Origin: Candidatus Cloacimonadota bacterium
GTDB lineage: Bacteria; Muiribacteriota; UBA6191
Assembly (NCBI GenBank): GCA_023954715.1
Contig: JAGSHD010000004.1
Coordinates: forward strand, 1-64,000
Reading direction: 5' to 3'
Length of the DNA stretch: 64,000 bases
The notes under the pieces are model-generated. The model had not been told where the DNA came from and made no database searches. It saw nothing but the letters and a program-made list of their open reading frames with translations. The position numbers and the translations under genes are program-made. Positions 17,991 to 28,193 of the stretch are shown piece by piece; position 1 is the stretch's first letter; each line of letters starts with the position of its first letter.

Positions 17991-20324
17991 CTAATCTAAA
18001 TTCAACTTTATGGACAAACTTCCCTCATTTATAAATTTTGGCTTTTGCCCATAAGTCATGGCATTTCGAGACAAATATTCAAGGGTAGCTGTTTTTACAA
18101 CTCCCTTACCATGAATAATTCGTATTTCTTTCAAGCCTGATGCCTTTGCTCGATCTATAAAGCCATCGAGTTTCATAGTTGCATCTTCTATGTTTAAGCC
18201 TCGTAAATCTGCTTCTTCAAAATCCAAAGAAGCGTTAAAACTAAAGCCACCCTTAGCCTGAGGTACTTTAGAGTTAGACGACTCCACGTCATCCAAAGAC
18301 AAAGTCATTTCTACACTGCCAAGAGATACTCTAAGCTCTTCTTTGTCCTCATATAGTTCCAAGACCGTAGCGACCTTATTATAACCAATTATCTTGACCG
18401 TGTCACCTTTTTGAAGACTTGTTTTTTGCAAATTACGAGCCAACTTAGTTTTAAAGGATTTTTCCTTCTCTAAAATCTCTAAATAAAGCTCTTTTTTATT
18501 GCCTATTTCTGCTTTGTCTGACTCAACAGTTTTCTCGGGAGTTAAGCCATAAACTGTATCACATTTTTTTTGGAATTTTCTTAAGTCTTTTAGTACATTT
18601 TTATAAGCCTTTGCAAGAATTTTTTCACGCTTGTTTTCAAAATCCTGTAATACCTTTTCTCCAGCAAATTTCAAATCCTTTACTTTGCCTTGTAGTTTCT
18701 CTAGGTTTTGATTATGTTTTTTCGCTTTTACTATCTCAATTTTCTGGGTCTCTATCAAATCATGATATTCAAAGTGCTCATCCCCAAGTATTTTTTGAGC
18801 TCCTTCAATCACCATCTGAGGCATCCCAAATTTTCGTGCTAACTCTATACCATAACTATTACCAGGTGTGCCTATAGTTAAAATATAAGTTGGCTGCAAA
18901 CTATCTTTATTAAATATCATAGATGCATTTACAAAATAATCTTCTTGCAAGGCTAGTTTTTTCAAAGCAGAGAAATGCGTACTAACAAAACCTCTAATCT
19001 TCATTTCACCTAAATATCTCAACATCATGAGTGCTAAAGCTTCTCCTTCTCTAGGATCTGTTGCAGTCATAATTTCATCGATTAATAAAAAGGAGTTTTC
19101 TGTGGCGCGCTTTAATAAATGACCAAAACGATGTAAATGTGCTGAAAAAGAGCTCAATGAATCAAGTAAGGATTGATAGTCACCCATTAAAAACAGTACT
19201 CGATCTATTTTAGGCAAAATACAAGATCGAGCAGGTGCTCTTAAACCTAAAGCAGCAAAATAAAAGCAAAGGCCAACAGATTTTAAAGTGGCTGTCTTTC
19301 CTCCACTATTTGGACCTGATAAAATCACTAATCTTTGATTGGAATCCAAATGTACGTCATTTTTAACACAGTCTTCAATCAATGGATGAAACAAGTCTTT
19401 TATCAACATGGACTTGTCAGAAGAAAACTCTACGTTAACTCCTTGATATTCTTGAGAGAACAATGCTTTAGCTTTTATTATATCCAATTTTCTTAGGTGT
19501 TTTAATATATCTAAAATATCGTTTTTATTTTCATAAAGTGCAAAAACTAGTGAATCAATGATACGAAAAACCTCTTTTCGCTCATCAGTAAGAAGAGTTA
19601 AATAGTTTTGATTTAAAGCTACTAACTCTTTTGGTTCAAAATAAGTCGTTTGACCACTTTTAGATACACCATGGACTATTCCATCCATACGGCCTTTAAA
19701 ATCCGTTTTTATTAGTAAAACGTAACGGCCGTTTAACTCAATATAAAAGTCTTCTTGTAAATAAGTTGACCACTCTTTTTTTGTTAGAAACTGCTCTAGT
19801 TTTGTACGGATATTTAACTTTTCATCTCGCAAGCTTCTACGAATAACAAACAAGTCCTCTGAGGCACTATCTAAAAGGTTTAGATCCATATCAAAAGTTT
19901 TTACAAAACGATCACATAGCTCTTTAATACTTACTTCACTTCGAAGTGAGTTTAAACGTAAATACTTTTTTGTAAAACTTTGAAATTCAACAAAGTCCAT
20001 GCAATCTAAAGCTAAAGTTGCTAACTCGTGTTGCTCTAAAAGTCTTTCATTTCGGTTTAACTTTTTTTGTAACTCTAAGTCAGAGCGACATCCGATTTTA
20101 CTTCTCCAAGAATCAAGAAGTAAAATCATCTCTTCGACCTCATTTTGCTTCAGAACTATCTTTTCTTCATTGAAGCTTAATCTCTCGTTTCTAAGAAGCT
20201 TTTCTGAGGTATCAAAAGAGCGATAACTATCTAATTTATCAAAAAACTCGATCCCATCGAACTCTCTTGGAATACAAAATCTTGAATATCTACTTTGATT
20301 TTTTTGTGTTTGTGCGGCAATCAT
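17991..20324 (-). CDS. mutS2: Endonuclease MutS2
   Basis: A 777-residue MutS2. It lacks the mismatch-binding domain of MutS and has the clamp/lever region, an ABC ATPase with Walker A GPNSGGKT (337-344), Walker B FLLIDEI and TDPREGEAL, a coiled-coil insertion (about 515-590), a KOW-like segment around GDTVKIIGYNKVATV, and a C-terminal Smr nuclease domain with DLRG and HGKG (about 697-760). MutS2 proteins suppress recombination and have been linked to ribosome-collision rescue in some bacteria. Same strand as rpoN, 90 bases upstream of it. Confidence 0.95.
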   Translation of the reverse strand: MIAAQTQKNQSRYSRFCIPREFDGIEFFDKLDSYRSFDTSEKLLRNERLSFNEEKIVLKQNEVEEMILLLDSWRSKIGCRSDLELQKKLNRNERLLEQHELATLALDCMDFVEFQSFTKKYLRLNSLRSEVSIKELCDRFVKTFDMDLNLLDSASEDLFVIRRSLRDEKLNIRTKLEQFLTKKEWSTYLQEDFYIELNGRYVLLIKTDFKGRMDGIVHGVSKSGQTTYFEPKELVALNQNYLTLLTDERKEVFRIIDSLVFALYENKNDILDILKHLRKLDIIKAKALFSQEYQGVNVEFSSDKSMLIKDLFHPLIEDCVKNDVHLDSNQRLVILSGPNSGGKTATLKSVGLCFYFAALGLRAPARSCILPKIDRVLFLMGDYQSLLDSLSSFSAHLHRFGHLLKRATENSFLLIDEIMTATDPREGEALALMMLRYLGEMKIRGFVSTHFSALKKLALQEDYFVNASMIFNKDSLQPTYILTIGTPGNSYGIELARKFGMPQMVIEGAQKILGDEHFEYHDLIETQKIEIVKAKKHNQNLEKLQGKVKDLKFAGEKVLQDFENKREKILAKAYKNVLKDLRKFQKKCDTVYGLTPEKTVESDKAEIGNKKELYLEILEKEKSFKTKLARNLQKTSLQKGDTVKIIGYNKVATVLELYEDKEELRVSLGSVEMTLSLDDVESSNSKVPQAKGGFSFNASLDFEEADLRGLNIEDATMKLDGFIDRAKASGLKEIRIIHGKGVVKTATLEYLSRNAMTYGQKPKFINEGSLSIKLNLD

Positions 20325-20529
20325 ATTTACCTAATTTCACTTTCAAATTAAATCAAAAACATGGTCATGAACCTTAATTGATCGAATACTTAAATTGTTT
20401 GCTAGAATGGTTATTTGCAGACTATACTTAATCTAGTTACTGCATAGTTTCGGCAGGCAATCTTTTCACGAAAGACTTCTTTTATCAAGACTTTTGATTC
20501 AATTAAATTAACTAAACAACCACTACACC

Positions 20530-21522
20530 ATGAAAACAAACCCAATTAGTATCGCACCGATGATGGATTATACAGATCGTCATTATCGTTATTTTATAAG
20601 ACATATTTCTAAAGAAGTTCTACTTTATACAGAAATGGTTGTATCAAGCACAATAAAATATGCTTCTCGTGACGGAAGACTACACAAATACTTAGGATTT
20701 TCACCAGAAGAACTCCCCTTGTGTGTCCAATTGGGTGGAAGCGATCCCCAAGAGTTAAGTGATGCTTCTATCATCTGCCAAGACTATGGATATAGCGAAA
20801 TCAATTTAAATGTTGGTTGCCCTTCAGATCGTGTTCAATCAGGGGCCTTTGGAGCATGTTTAATGAAAACACCCGAGTTGGTTGCTGAATGTTTAGATGC
20901 AATGCGATCCAAGGTTTCTATACCAGTGAGTGTTAAGCACAGAATCGGAGTGGATGATATAGACTCTTATGAAGACTTGTCTAATTTTATAAAGGTAGTC
21001 TCTTCTGTTGGTGTAACTAAATTTATTATTCATGCCAGAAAAGCTTGGTTAAAAGGCTTAAGCCCAAAAGAAAACCGAACCGTCCCACCAATTCGCTATC
21101 AAGATGTCTATCAAATTAAAAAAGATTTTCCTCATTTAAATATCGAAATCAATGGAGAAGTAAAAACCATTGAAAGCGTGTCCAAACACTTAAAACTAGT
21201 AGATGGAGTAATGATCGGCAGAGCTGCTTATGATGATCCTTGGCTATTATCAAACTTTGATACTGAGTTTTATGGAAGTAGTACTAACCCTTCAAAAACA
21301 AGAGAGGAAGTCTTAGAAAAGATGAAAGGCTATCCACAACGGCTACAAGAGTTAGGTATTGCCCCTCATAGCTTTATTCGTCACATGATGGGATTATATA
21401 AAGGCGTAAAAGGAGCTCGTCACTACCGCACTTTTATGACGGAAAAAATTCAACAAAAAATCACTAATGGCGACTTTTTCGACGAAATCATCGCAACAAA
21501 CCTAAAATATACTCAACAATAA
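20530..21522 (+). CDS. dusA: tRNA-dihydrouridine(20/20a) synthase DusA
   Basis: A 330-residue TIM-barrel flavoprotein. DusA features are: ISIAPMMDYTDRHYRYF at the start, CVQLGGSDP near 65, and the catalytic loop NLNVGCPSDRVQSGAFGACLM with Cys97. It reduces uridine at positions 20 and 20a of tRNA, using FMN and NADPH. The specific DRVQSGxFGACLM signature separates it from the DusB found at 45434-46423. It is a single gene in opposite orientation to mutS2, with about 200 bp between them. Confidence 0.95.
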   Translation: MKTNPISIAPMMDYTDRHYRYFIRHISKEVLLYTEMVVSSTIKYASRDGRLHKYLGFSPEELPLCVQLGGSDPQELSDASIICQDYGYSEINLNVGCPSDRVQSGAFGACLMKTPELVAECLDAMRSKVSIPVSVKHRIGVDDIDSYEDLSNFIKVVSSVGVTKFIIHARKAWLKGLSPKENRTVPPIRYQDVYQIKKDFPHLNIEINGEVKTIESVSKHLKLVDGVMIGRAAYDDPWLLSNFDTEFYGSSTNPSKTREEVLEKMKGYPQRLQELGIAPHSFIRHMMGLYKGVKGARHYRTFMTEKIQQKITNGDFFDEIIATNLKYTQQ

Positions 21523-21644
21523 TCAACGACCCATCTCTGCTTTTTAAAAATTACTAATTGCAATTGAGAGAGTTAAAAACTCTTCTTAAGCTTTATTTTC
21601 TTAGACTTTTAAGCAAAAAGACAATGTAGAATACATAGAAAAAC

Positions 21645-21673
21645 TTGTCACTCACAAATCAGTAATGTAGAAT
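21645..21673 (+). promoter_or_regulatory. Sigma-70-type promoter for lipoprotein gene
   Basis: TTGTCA (21645-21650), a 17-base spacer and TAGAAT (21668-21673) give a near-consensus promoter. It lies about 55 bases upstream of the lipoprotein ATG, which is preceded by a GGGGGAA ribosome-binding site. Confidence 0.7.
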
Positions 21674-21728
21674 ATAGAGTGATCAAATATTATATTTATA
21701 CTTTGATCTTAAATATTCGGGGGAATTC

Positions 21729-22595
21729 ATGTGGTCTAAATCAATATTAACTTTATTATCAGTAACACTTTTTCTATTTTTAAATGGATGTGGAGAGCAA
21801 GGAAATAGAAACTTTCAATCAAATCCTACAAGCGAAAGTCAAATTAAAAGCGTTGTTGTTAACCTAAGTTTACAAGAGTTTGGTAACACTGGATCCAATA
21901 AATCTTTAAGCAGAAGTACAAGAGCAAGCCTACCTAACTTGGTTCAATTTAGAGTTATTATTTCTTCTGAAGGACTAGAAGATAGTGTTTATGTATACGA
22001 TTCAAATGCTACTTCAGCTCGGATTACATTATTAGTGGGACATATTTATACCGCAACACTTGCCGCTCTTAATGCACAAGGTGAAGTTTTTGCCGAAGGA
22101 TCTTCAGATATTGATTTGTCTGTAGCCCCTGAAAACGATGAGCCAAAGTCACTAAAGATTGGAGTAACGCCAGTAAATGTTGGTAACATATCTGTATCTG
22201 TTATCCCTGAAAATGGAAGCAACATTTTAAACGGACAACAAATTTACTTTTATCTTAACCAACCTGGTAGCATTTTTTACTCTATTAATGATGAACCATA
22301 TATAAAAATTGAAAATGTACCTTCAACTGTTGGTCAAGTGCTTACTCCTCAAAATGGACAGATGGTTTCTATTTCTGCTACAGCTGGTACTACAGTTTCA
22401 ATAAAGTATCAAGGTGAAAGTCTAGTTACGCAAGCCGATGGTAGCGAAACAACTCAATTAGGAGCTCTTAATCAAAGCTCTTATCAAGTGATTCAGCTAA
22501 CTCAGGTAAAGCCATATATAGATTCTCAAGCTAGAGGCCCATTAATGACTAGTGCCAATTTTGGAGTAGCTCAAATCCTACCTCTTCACAAATAG
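21729..22595 (+). CDS. Lipoprotein, beta-rich
   Basis: A 288-residue protein with a lipoprotein signal peptide ending in the lipobox LNGC (Cys at 21), so it is anchored in a membrane. The mature part is Ser/Thr/Asn/Val-rich with alternating strand-like segments (for example VKSLKIGVTPVNVGNISVSVIPENG-type stretches), consistent with Ig-like or carboxypeptidase-regulatory-like beta-sandwiches. I recognise no named family. The next gene begins 29 bases downstream and encodes a large exported PKD-like protein, so the two are probably one surface-protein operon driven by the promoter at 21645. Confidence 0.75.
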   Translation: MWSKSILTLLSVTLFLFLNGCGEQGNRNFQSNPTSESQIKSVVVNLSLQEFGNTGSNKSLSRSTRASLPNLVQFRVIISSEGLEDSVYVYDSNATSARITLLVGHIYTATLAALNAQGEVFAEGSSDIDLSVAPENDEPKSLKIGVTPVNVGNISVSVIPENGSNILNGQQIYFYLNQPGSIFYSINDEPYIKIENVPSTVGQVLTPQNGQMVSISATAGTTVSIKYQGESLVTQADGSETTQLGALNQSSYQVIQLTQVKPYIDSQARGPLMTSANFGVAQILPLHK

Positions 22596-22623
22596 ATCAC
22601 TTTTCACTAAAATCTATATAAAA

Positions 22624-25600
22624 ATGAGGAAAATAACTCCTACAATTTGTGCTCAAATAAAGATCTATTTTTTAATCTTTTATTCTTTTATTTTTACGAG
22701 TTTGAATTTTTGTCTTAGTCAAGAAATTAAACTAGACAAAGGGTTTCAATTAGTTTCTCATGTATTTGAATCTGTTGAGCTGTCCACTCAAAACCTTGGG
22801 TCAAATTTAATTGTATTTTGGGGCTTTGATACCTCAAAAGAAAAATACCTCTTTCATACAAATGATCCTGCAACTAAAAGCAAGTTATTATCTTTATCAT
22901 TTGAAGAACTCACATATTTGGCTAAAAACACCGCCTACTATTGTTTTAGCGACAAAGATACAAGTATAACTCTTAATTCAAACACACTATCCAGCCCAGT
23001 TCAAAGCATTCAGTTTTCTAAAAGTAATGAGCTTAGATATCTATCTAGTCCTTTAGGATTTTCAGTCCATGATTTAGGGACAGCATATCATTCTATATGG
23101 ACCATGAAAGGAAAATTTTGGTCCGTATACTCACCTGACCCACAGATACAAAATCAATATCAGACTCTACTCCCATTAAGAGAGATTTTAGCCAATGAAC
23201 CCTTTATCATCATATCTAAAAATGCTAGTTTGATACAGTTTCCACAGTATAAATTTCCTCAGCATTATGGTATGCAATTAGGACTCGCCACAACAGCACA
23301 AGAAAGCTATGGATACACGTGGAGCACTACAGGAGCTAGAGTCAAAATACTTGATTCAAGTGATTTATCATCTACTCAAGACTCTATGATCGACTGGCTT
23401 GTCTCTAAAAAAATTCAGCACCTTTTAATCAACCCCATGCCAAAGCTAAATGATCATTATTTAAACTTCGTTGAGCTAAATACTATCGGCCTAACTCCAC
23501 CAAATGATACAAGCTCTTTATGCCAGTTTATCACTAAATTAAACTCTAAAGGAGTCACTCCAGGCCTTGATCTAAGCCAGTTAACTCAGTTAAACTCTGA
23601 TAATTTTAGAAATTTAGATTTTACTAGTGGCCTGTCTTCAAAGTTATCCACAGACTCGTACCTATCAATTATAAAGTCTTTTGAATCCAGTACTTGTTTA
23701 GCACAATACATATATAGCCAAAGCTTAGATTCAAATTTACAAAGTATTATACAAACTCAGACTCAATTAGCGTTATTTTCACCAGATAGTCAAATACATA
23801 AAAGCCAACAAATCTCCAATTTAATATCTAGCACTGCTTATTCTTCAAAAGGCACTTACCCACTTATTTTTTTAAATGGCAATGATTTAACAAAAAACTC
23901 TAAAGAGGCTTTGATTTATGCTAGGTATAAATCAAACCCAATTTTTTTATATTCAAGTACTCCGACTTTATCCTTAACCAAAGACTTTCAGCTATTTAAT
24001 GATTTTAATTTTTCTTTTGTGCAAGATTTAAACTCCAAATACTCTACTAATGTATCAACTAAAACTGCAAATATACTATTGCTAGGCCAAAGTAAACAAA
24101 CTCTAAAACAAGAGCAAAACCTATCTAATATCAGCAGTATTTTACATAGTCTAGGTTACAATATAACAATAACAAATCAAAACTATATCACAGCTGATCT
24201 TTACTATATCATTCACTTTTCAGATATGAATACAGAAGATTTAAACCCGCTCCTAGCTCTTGATAAGCCCAAATTTTGGCAAGAAAGCTCATCTCCAATG
24301 CATATTTCTACAATAGCTTTGAGTCACTTTCAAATGTCTAAGTCTAGTTTTGATTTAGTTGCTAGTCCAAACACCTTTAACTATCAGTCAACAGCATTTA
24401 CTCTAGCAAAGTCTAGCTCTAACTCTTTTGTTATCACTCCCCAGGATATTTCTTCAAATGCATCTAGTATCGTAGACTCTAGTGATGGTAGTATCTATCT
24501 CTTTTTAAAAGACAAGTTATACTTTGTAAATACTGATTTAATAGATCTAGAGTTTGGCTTTGTTTTAAGACATCTTTTAGATAGTGATGGTATTACAACA
24601 GTACATAAACATAACTACACAATCAGTGACCCACCCATTATTTTATCAAATGCTACTCAAAACATTAGCCTAAAAGTTTCTAAAGTTTATACAAAACTAA
24701 GTATATTACAAAACTTCCACTCACTAACTAACTCTACAGCTCCTAGCCAAACTTTAAGCCTGATCGATCAAAATTTGTATTTATTTTCAAAAAACTACAC
24801 CCCCATTAGCACTATCCAAAAAACTTATACTTTCAGTGGCTCACAAAAAGCCATTATACCTAGTACAAACATTGACTTAGACTTAGATCCATTAACATTT
24901 TTATGGACTCAAACAGGGGGTGATGCTCTTACAATAGATGATCCAAAGTCCCCTATTTTAAGAGTACAGCTTCCATCCAAAGCTGAAAGTGTCCAAAAGT
25001 TTAACTTTAATCTGCAAAGCTATGATGGGGTAGAATATTCTAGTCCTGTATCTACTCAAATTGAGATTGCTGCCAATAGCGCCCCCATTATCGAAACAAA
25101 TGCAAACTTTAGTTTTTCAGGCAACACAGCTATTACAATTAGTCCTGTAATTACAGACCCTAATTCAGACAGTCTTAGTTATCTCTGGAGTCAAATTTCT
25201 GGCCCATCTGTTGCAATTGAAAACATCAACACTAATCAACTAAAATTTACAAGCCCTGTCAAAACAAATAGTATTCAAAATCTGGTCTTTCAGATAGCTG
25301 CTTCTGACTCATGGATAACTACAACAAAGCAAATCACAGTTAATGTTCTAGCTAATAAAGTACCAAGCGTATTTGTCCCTTCTAATATTCAATCCTCGTT
25401 ATCCAGCTTTCCATTTACTTTTCAAGCTTCGGCATCAGATCCAGAAAAAGATAGTTTAAATTATACATGGAGGGTTATCTCGCCTAATAATTTAGATATA
25501 AATATACATAATGGCCTAAATCAAAGTCAGTTAGCAATCACTACGCCAACTGTCAGCGATACCACGGATATTATTGTTGGAGTCAAAGTTTTTGATGGAC

Positions 25601-25668
25601 TGATTTTTTCAAACGAAAAAACAATTACTCTTAGAGTCGAGGTTTGTAGATTAGATATTTGTAATTAA
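22624..25668 (+). CDS. Large exported protein with C-terminal PKD/REJ-like domains
   Basis: A 1014-residue protein with an N-terminal signal sequence (hydrophobic about 12-32). Residues 35-700 are Ser/Asn/Thr-rich and not recognised. The C-terminal 300 residues carry about three repeated Ig-fold domains, each with a D-x-D-x-L-x-x-x-W core: DLDLDPLTFLWTQTGGD, DPNSDSLSYLWSQISGP and DPEKDSLNYTWRVISPN. This is the pattern of PKD/REJ (K319L1-like) domains found in surface adhesins and large secreted enzymes. Probably cell-surface or secreted. It follows the lipoprotein gene and is convergent with the hybrid kinase (six-base gap), with no terminator visible. Confidence 0.8.
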   Translation: MRKITPTICAQIKIYFLIFYSFIFTSLNFCLSQEIKLDKGFQLVSHVFESVELSTQNLGSNLIVFWGFDTSKEKYLFHTNDPATKSKLLSLSFEELTYLAKNTAYYCFSDKDTSITLNSNTLSSPVQSIQFSKSNELRYLSSPLGFSVHDLGTAYHSIWTMKGKFWSVYSPDPQIQNQYQTLLPLREILANEPFIIISKNASLIQFPQYKFPQHYGMQLGLATTAQESYGYTWSTTGARVKILDSSDLSSTQDSMIDWLVSKKIQHLLINPMPKLNDHYLNFVELNTIGLTPPNDTSSLCQFITKLNSKGVTPGLDLSQLTQLNSDNFRNLDFTSGLSSKLSTDSYLSIIKSFESSTCLAQYIYSQSLDSNLQSIIQTQTQLALFSPDSQIHKSQQISNLISSTAYSSKGTYPLIFLNGNDLTKNSKEALIYARYKSNPIFLYSSTPTLSLTKDFQLFNDFNFSFVQDLNSKYSTNVSTKTANILLLGQSKQTLKQEQNLSNISSILHSLGYNITITNQNYITADLYYIIHFSDMNTEDLNPLLALDKPKFWQESSSPMHISTIALSHFQMSKSSFDLVASPNTFNYQSTAFTLAKSSSNSFVITPQDISSNASSIVDSSDGSIYLFLKDKLYFVNTDLIDLEFGFVLRHLLDSDGITTVHKHNYTISDPPIILSNATQNISLKVSKVYTKLSILQNFHSLTNSTAPSQTLSLIDQNLYLFSKNYTPISTIQKTYTFSGSQKAIIPSTNIDLDLDPLTFLWTQTGGDALTIDDPKSPILRVQLPSKAESVQKFNFNLQSYDGVEYSSPVSTQIEIAANSAPIIETNANFSFSGNTAITISPVITDPNSDSLSYLWSQISGPSVAIENINTNQLKFTSPVKTNSIQNLVFQIAASDSWITTTKQITVNVLANKVPSVFVPSNIQSSLSSFPFTFQASASDPEKDSLNYTWRVISPNNLDINIHNGLNQSQLAITTPTVSDTTDIIVGVKVFDGLIFSNEKTITLRVEVCRLDICN

Positions 25669-25673
25669 GTGAA

Positions 25674-27200
25674 CTAAATGTCGTAATAAATAGCGATAGA
25701 CGATAGTGCTTCAGAGACTCTCATATAATTATCATCAAAAATCAATACACCTATATTATTTTGTACAAAATACTCTAACTCTGTACCTAGCTCTTCTTCG
25801 GTACCCAAGATAAAAACTGGAAAGTCCCTACCTTTCGTCTCCCTTAAAAAGTCTAGACAAGCTTTAGTTTGATCCCACTCAAAATTGTTGTACATTACAA
25901 CGGCCTCATAATCATCATTAGATAATCGCTCTTGGTGATCCTCTAAAGTAGAATAAGAACTTGATATATAATTTTGTAAATTTAAGTAATATTTTAAGGC
26001 CAAACCAGCATCTTCTCGACTATCAAAAATCTTAAGTCGAAGATTGTCTCTATTATTTTTTAAAAGTTTAAAGTCACCTCGAGCATCTTCAAACCTAAAT
26101 CCATCTCCAGCTATAGGAAGAGCTAAATTAACATCAGTGCCTTTGCCTACTGTTGAAACTACATTTATAACTCCACCCACGTTAGAACACAGTACTTCAG
26201 CTAAAGATAAGCCTAAACCTGTACCACTTCTACGATCTCCAATCATTTCACCACCAAGAGCTCCTTTAGTTGTAAAAAATGGATCAAAAATCTTAGCTAG
26301 ATCTCGTTGAGGAATCCCTCTACCGCGATCTATGGTTTTAATTCTGATCAGAGTATCGGTACTATCAACCTCGATTCTAACTAATTTTTTACGATCATCT
26401 CCAATATTATAGTACGAGTCAATCGCATTAGAAACCAGGGCTTTTAAAACAACTTGAAGATTACTTCCACTCATTTCAATTTTATGGTTTTCTGATTTCA
26501 CATCACATTCGAAATGAACATCTCCAAACTCTAAATCAGAGGTAATATTGGACACAAAAGCATCCATAATCTCGCAGATTCCTTGACTAGAAATGATCTT
26601 TCTTTCGCTGTTATATAGTTTAGAAATATCCTTTAACAGATGACTTGCTCTGGTGATCGTCTTTAAGAGCATTTTGGTTTTTTTAAGATGTTTTTCTTCT
26701 GTTAGGCCTAGTTCAAGTACTTCTACGCCGCTATGTAAAATTGTTAAGTGATTGTTAAACTCATGATTAAAGCCATTAATCATTAACTGCATCGAATCTA
26801 TTTTTCTACTTTTAACATGCTCTTCTCTTACCTTTCCTCTTACTGCTAAAGACTCTAATCGAGCCTGTAACTCTTGGTAATTTGGCGGCTTACGCATAAA
26901 GTCATCAGCACCATTTAAAAAGCATTTTTCTAGGTTTTCACCCTTTTCCATGGCTGTTAAAATCAAAATCGGAACAAATCGAAAACGATATGTATTTCGA
27001 AGATAGCTAGTTAACTCAAATCCTGAAACATCGGGCATCATTAAATCTAATACAAATACATCAGGGGTTGAATAAGTAAGCGCTTCACAAAAGTCCTGGT
27101 AGTTATTGAACACAGAAACATCAAAAGTATTTGCGAACTTTTTGGAGAATAGAAGAGTATTAACCCTCTCATCATCAATGTAGAAAATTTTTGTCTTCAT
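25674..27200 (-). CDS. Receiver-histidine kinase with degenerate C-terminal receiver-like domain
   Basis: A 508-residue protein. Order: N-terminal receiver (Asp52 in VLDLMMPD, acidic DD at 9-10, Lys104), then a kinase dimerisation helix with NHEFNN (likely phosphoacceptor His146), and an HATPase domain with Asn258, DRGRGIP, FDPFFTTK and GTGLGLSLA. The last about 120 residues look like a second receiver fold but without a clear phosphorylatable Asp motif. There is no membrane segment, so it is cytoplasmic. NHEFNN differs from the common SHELRTP and resembles the HWE/ZraS-like H-box variants. The partner is unknown; no DNA-binding regulator lies adjacent. Confidence 0.88.
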   Translation of the reverse strand: MKTKIFYIDDERVNTLLFSKKFANTFDVSVFNNYQDFCEALTYSTPDVFVLDLMMPDVSGFELTSYLRNTYRFRFVPILILTAMEKGENLEKCFLNGADDFMRKPPNYQELQARLESLAVRGKVREEHVKSRKIDSMQLMINGFNHEFNNHLTILHSGVEVLELGLTEEKHLKKTKMLLKTITRASHLLKDISKLYNSERKIISSQGICEIMDAFVSNITSDLEFGDVHFECDVKSENHKIEMSGSNLQVVLKALVSNAIDSYYNIGDDRKKLVRIEVDSTDTLIRIKTIDRGRGIPQRDLAKIFDPFFTTKGALGGEMIGDRRSGTGLGLSLAEVLCSNVGGVINVVSTVGKGTDVNLALPIAGDGFRFEDARGDFKLLKNNRDNLRLKIFDSREDAGLALKYYLNLQNYISSSYSTLEDHQERLSNDDYEAVVMYNNFEWDQTKACLDFLRETKGRDFPVFILGTEEELGTELEYFVQNNIGVLIFDDNYMRVSEALSSIAIYYDI

Positions 27201-27374
27201 ATAGGTTTCTCCAACAAGGCATCTGTAAATCTTTGAACCACTATGTAAAACCTACTTGGCTTTATATAGCTTATATTTCAAAAGCATTTAAAACGTCACC
27301 ACAAAAATACTTTATCTAAGTATAATCTATTGTATCGAATAATAATGATTTATGCTAGTTTTCAAACCAATAAT

Positions 27375-28100
27375 CTACTTGGAATCCCAGACAACTATCC
27401 ACTCTTGAGAAGTGTACATATTAGCAAAATCTTCCATCAATGGAGATACCTCTTGTGACGCAAACAAATGATGATGTGCGCTTTTAAGATTACCTTGGTT
27501 AAAAAAGCGAACTCTAATTCCCCAAAAATGTGCCTTTTCTTTTTTCAAGATCGTTGAAAAAACTGACTTTACATCGAAGTCTTTAGAGGGTACAACCATA
27601 TCAAGAGCCAAGATTTTACGTCCCTGAGAATGATGTACCTGTCTTTTTATCACTAATTCTTTTGCATCAGTAGATAATATGTTTAACATGTTTTTACTAG
27701 TGCCGGAGTTTAAGGACATGCTATCCTGGATTGGTTTATAACCAAAACTGAAAAACACTAATAATACTACACAGCTTGCGAATAATCTTTTTAAGTTAGC
27801 CAAACTAGAGAATGACAAATTTTGTGGGACCTTGCTTTTAACATGACCAAAGTTACTAGTAGTAATTTTTTTTACGGAAGAATGAATACTATCTAATACC
27901 TCTACGGTGGTCTCTTCATCTACTTGAGTGAGAGATTTATAATAGTTTTGCAATTTTTGGTCTTGCTCTTGATCTATTAGCTCTTTTAACATAGATTTTT
28001 CCACATCTGATCCAAATTCACAGAGATAAGCGATGGTTTCTTTTCGCACATCACAATGCGTCTTGGCCTTAGATAAACTTGAAAGAGATGGTATATTCAT
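27375..28100 (-). CDS. Single-pass membrane protein, possible anti-sigma-like
   Basis: A 241-residue protein. About 105 cytoplasmic residues, acidic and helical with two or three Cys/His near the start (THCDVRKETIAYLCEFG), precede one hydrophobic segment at about 107-124 (LFASCVVLLVFFSFGY). A periplasmic domain of about 115 residues follows. This N-in, one-pass layout with a small cytoplasmic helical domain resembles anti-sigma factors, but no ECF sigma gene is adjacent and the zinc motif is not complete, so I do not assign that function. It is divergent from the gene at 28194. Confidence 0.6.
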   Translation of the reverse strand: MNIPSLSSLSKAKTHCDVRKETIAYLCEFGSDVEKSMLKELIDQEQDQKLQNYYKSLTQVDEETTVEVLDSIHSSVKKITTSNFGHVKSKVPQNLSFSSLANLKRLFASCVVLLVFFSFGYKPIQDSMSLNSGTSKNMLNILSTDAKELVIKRQVHHSQGRKILALDMVVPSKDFDVKSVFSTILKKEKAHFWGIRVRFFNQGNLKSAHHHLFASQEVSPLMEDFANMYTSQEWIVVWDSK

Positions 28101-28193
28101 AAATCAAAGTTCGACACTTTTTGTACTATTTTATATATTTTTGTATCATTTTTTTAAAAATAGCTTAAAAATGAACAAAAATCAGTCGATTGT

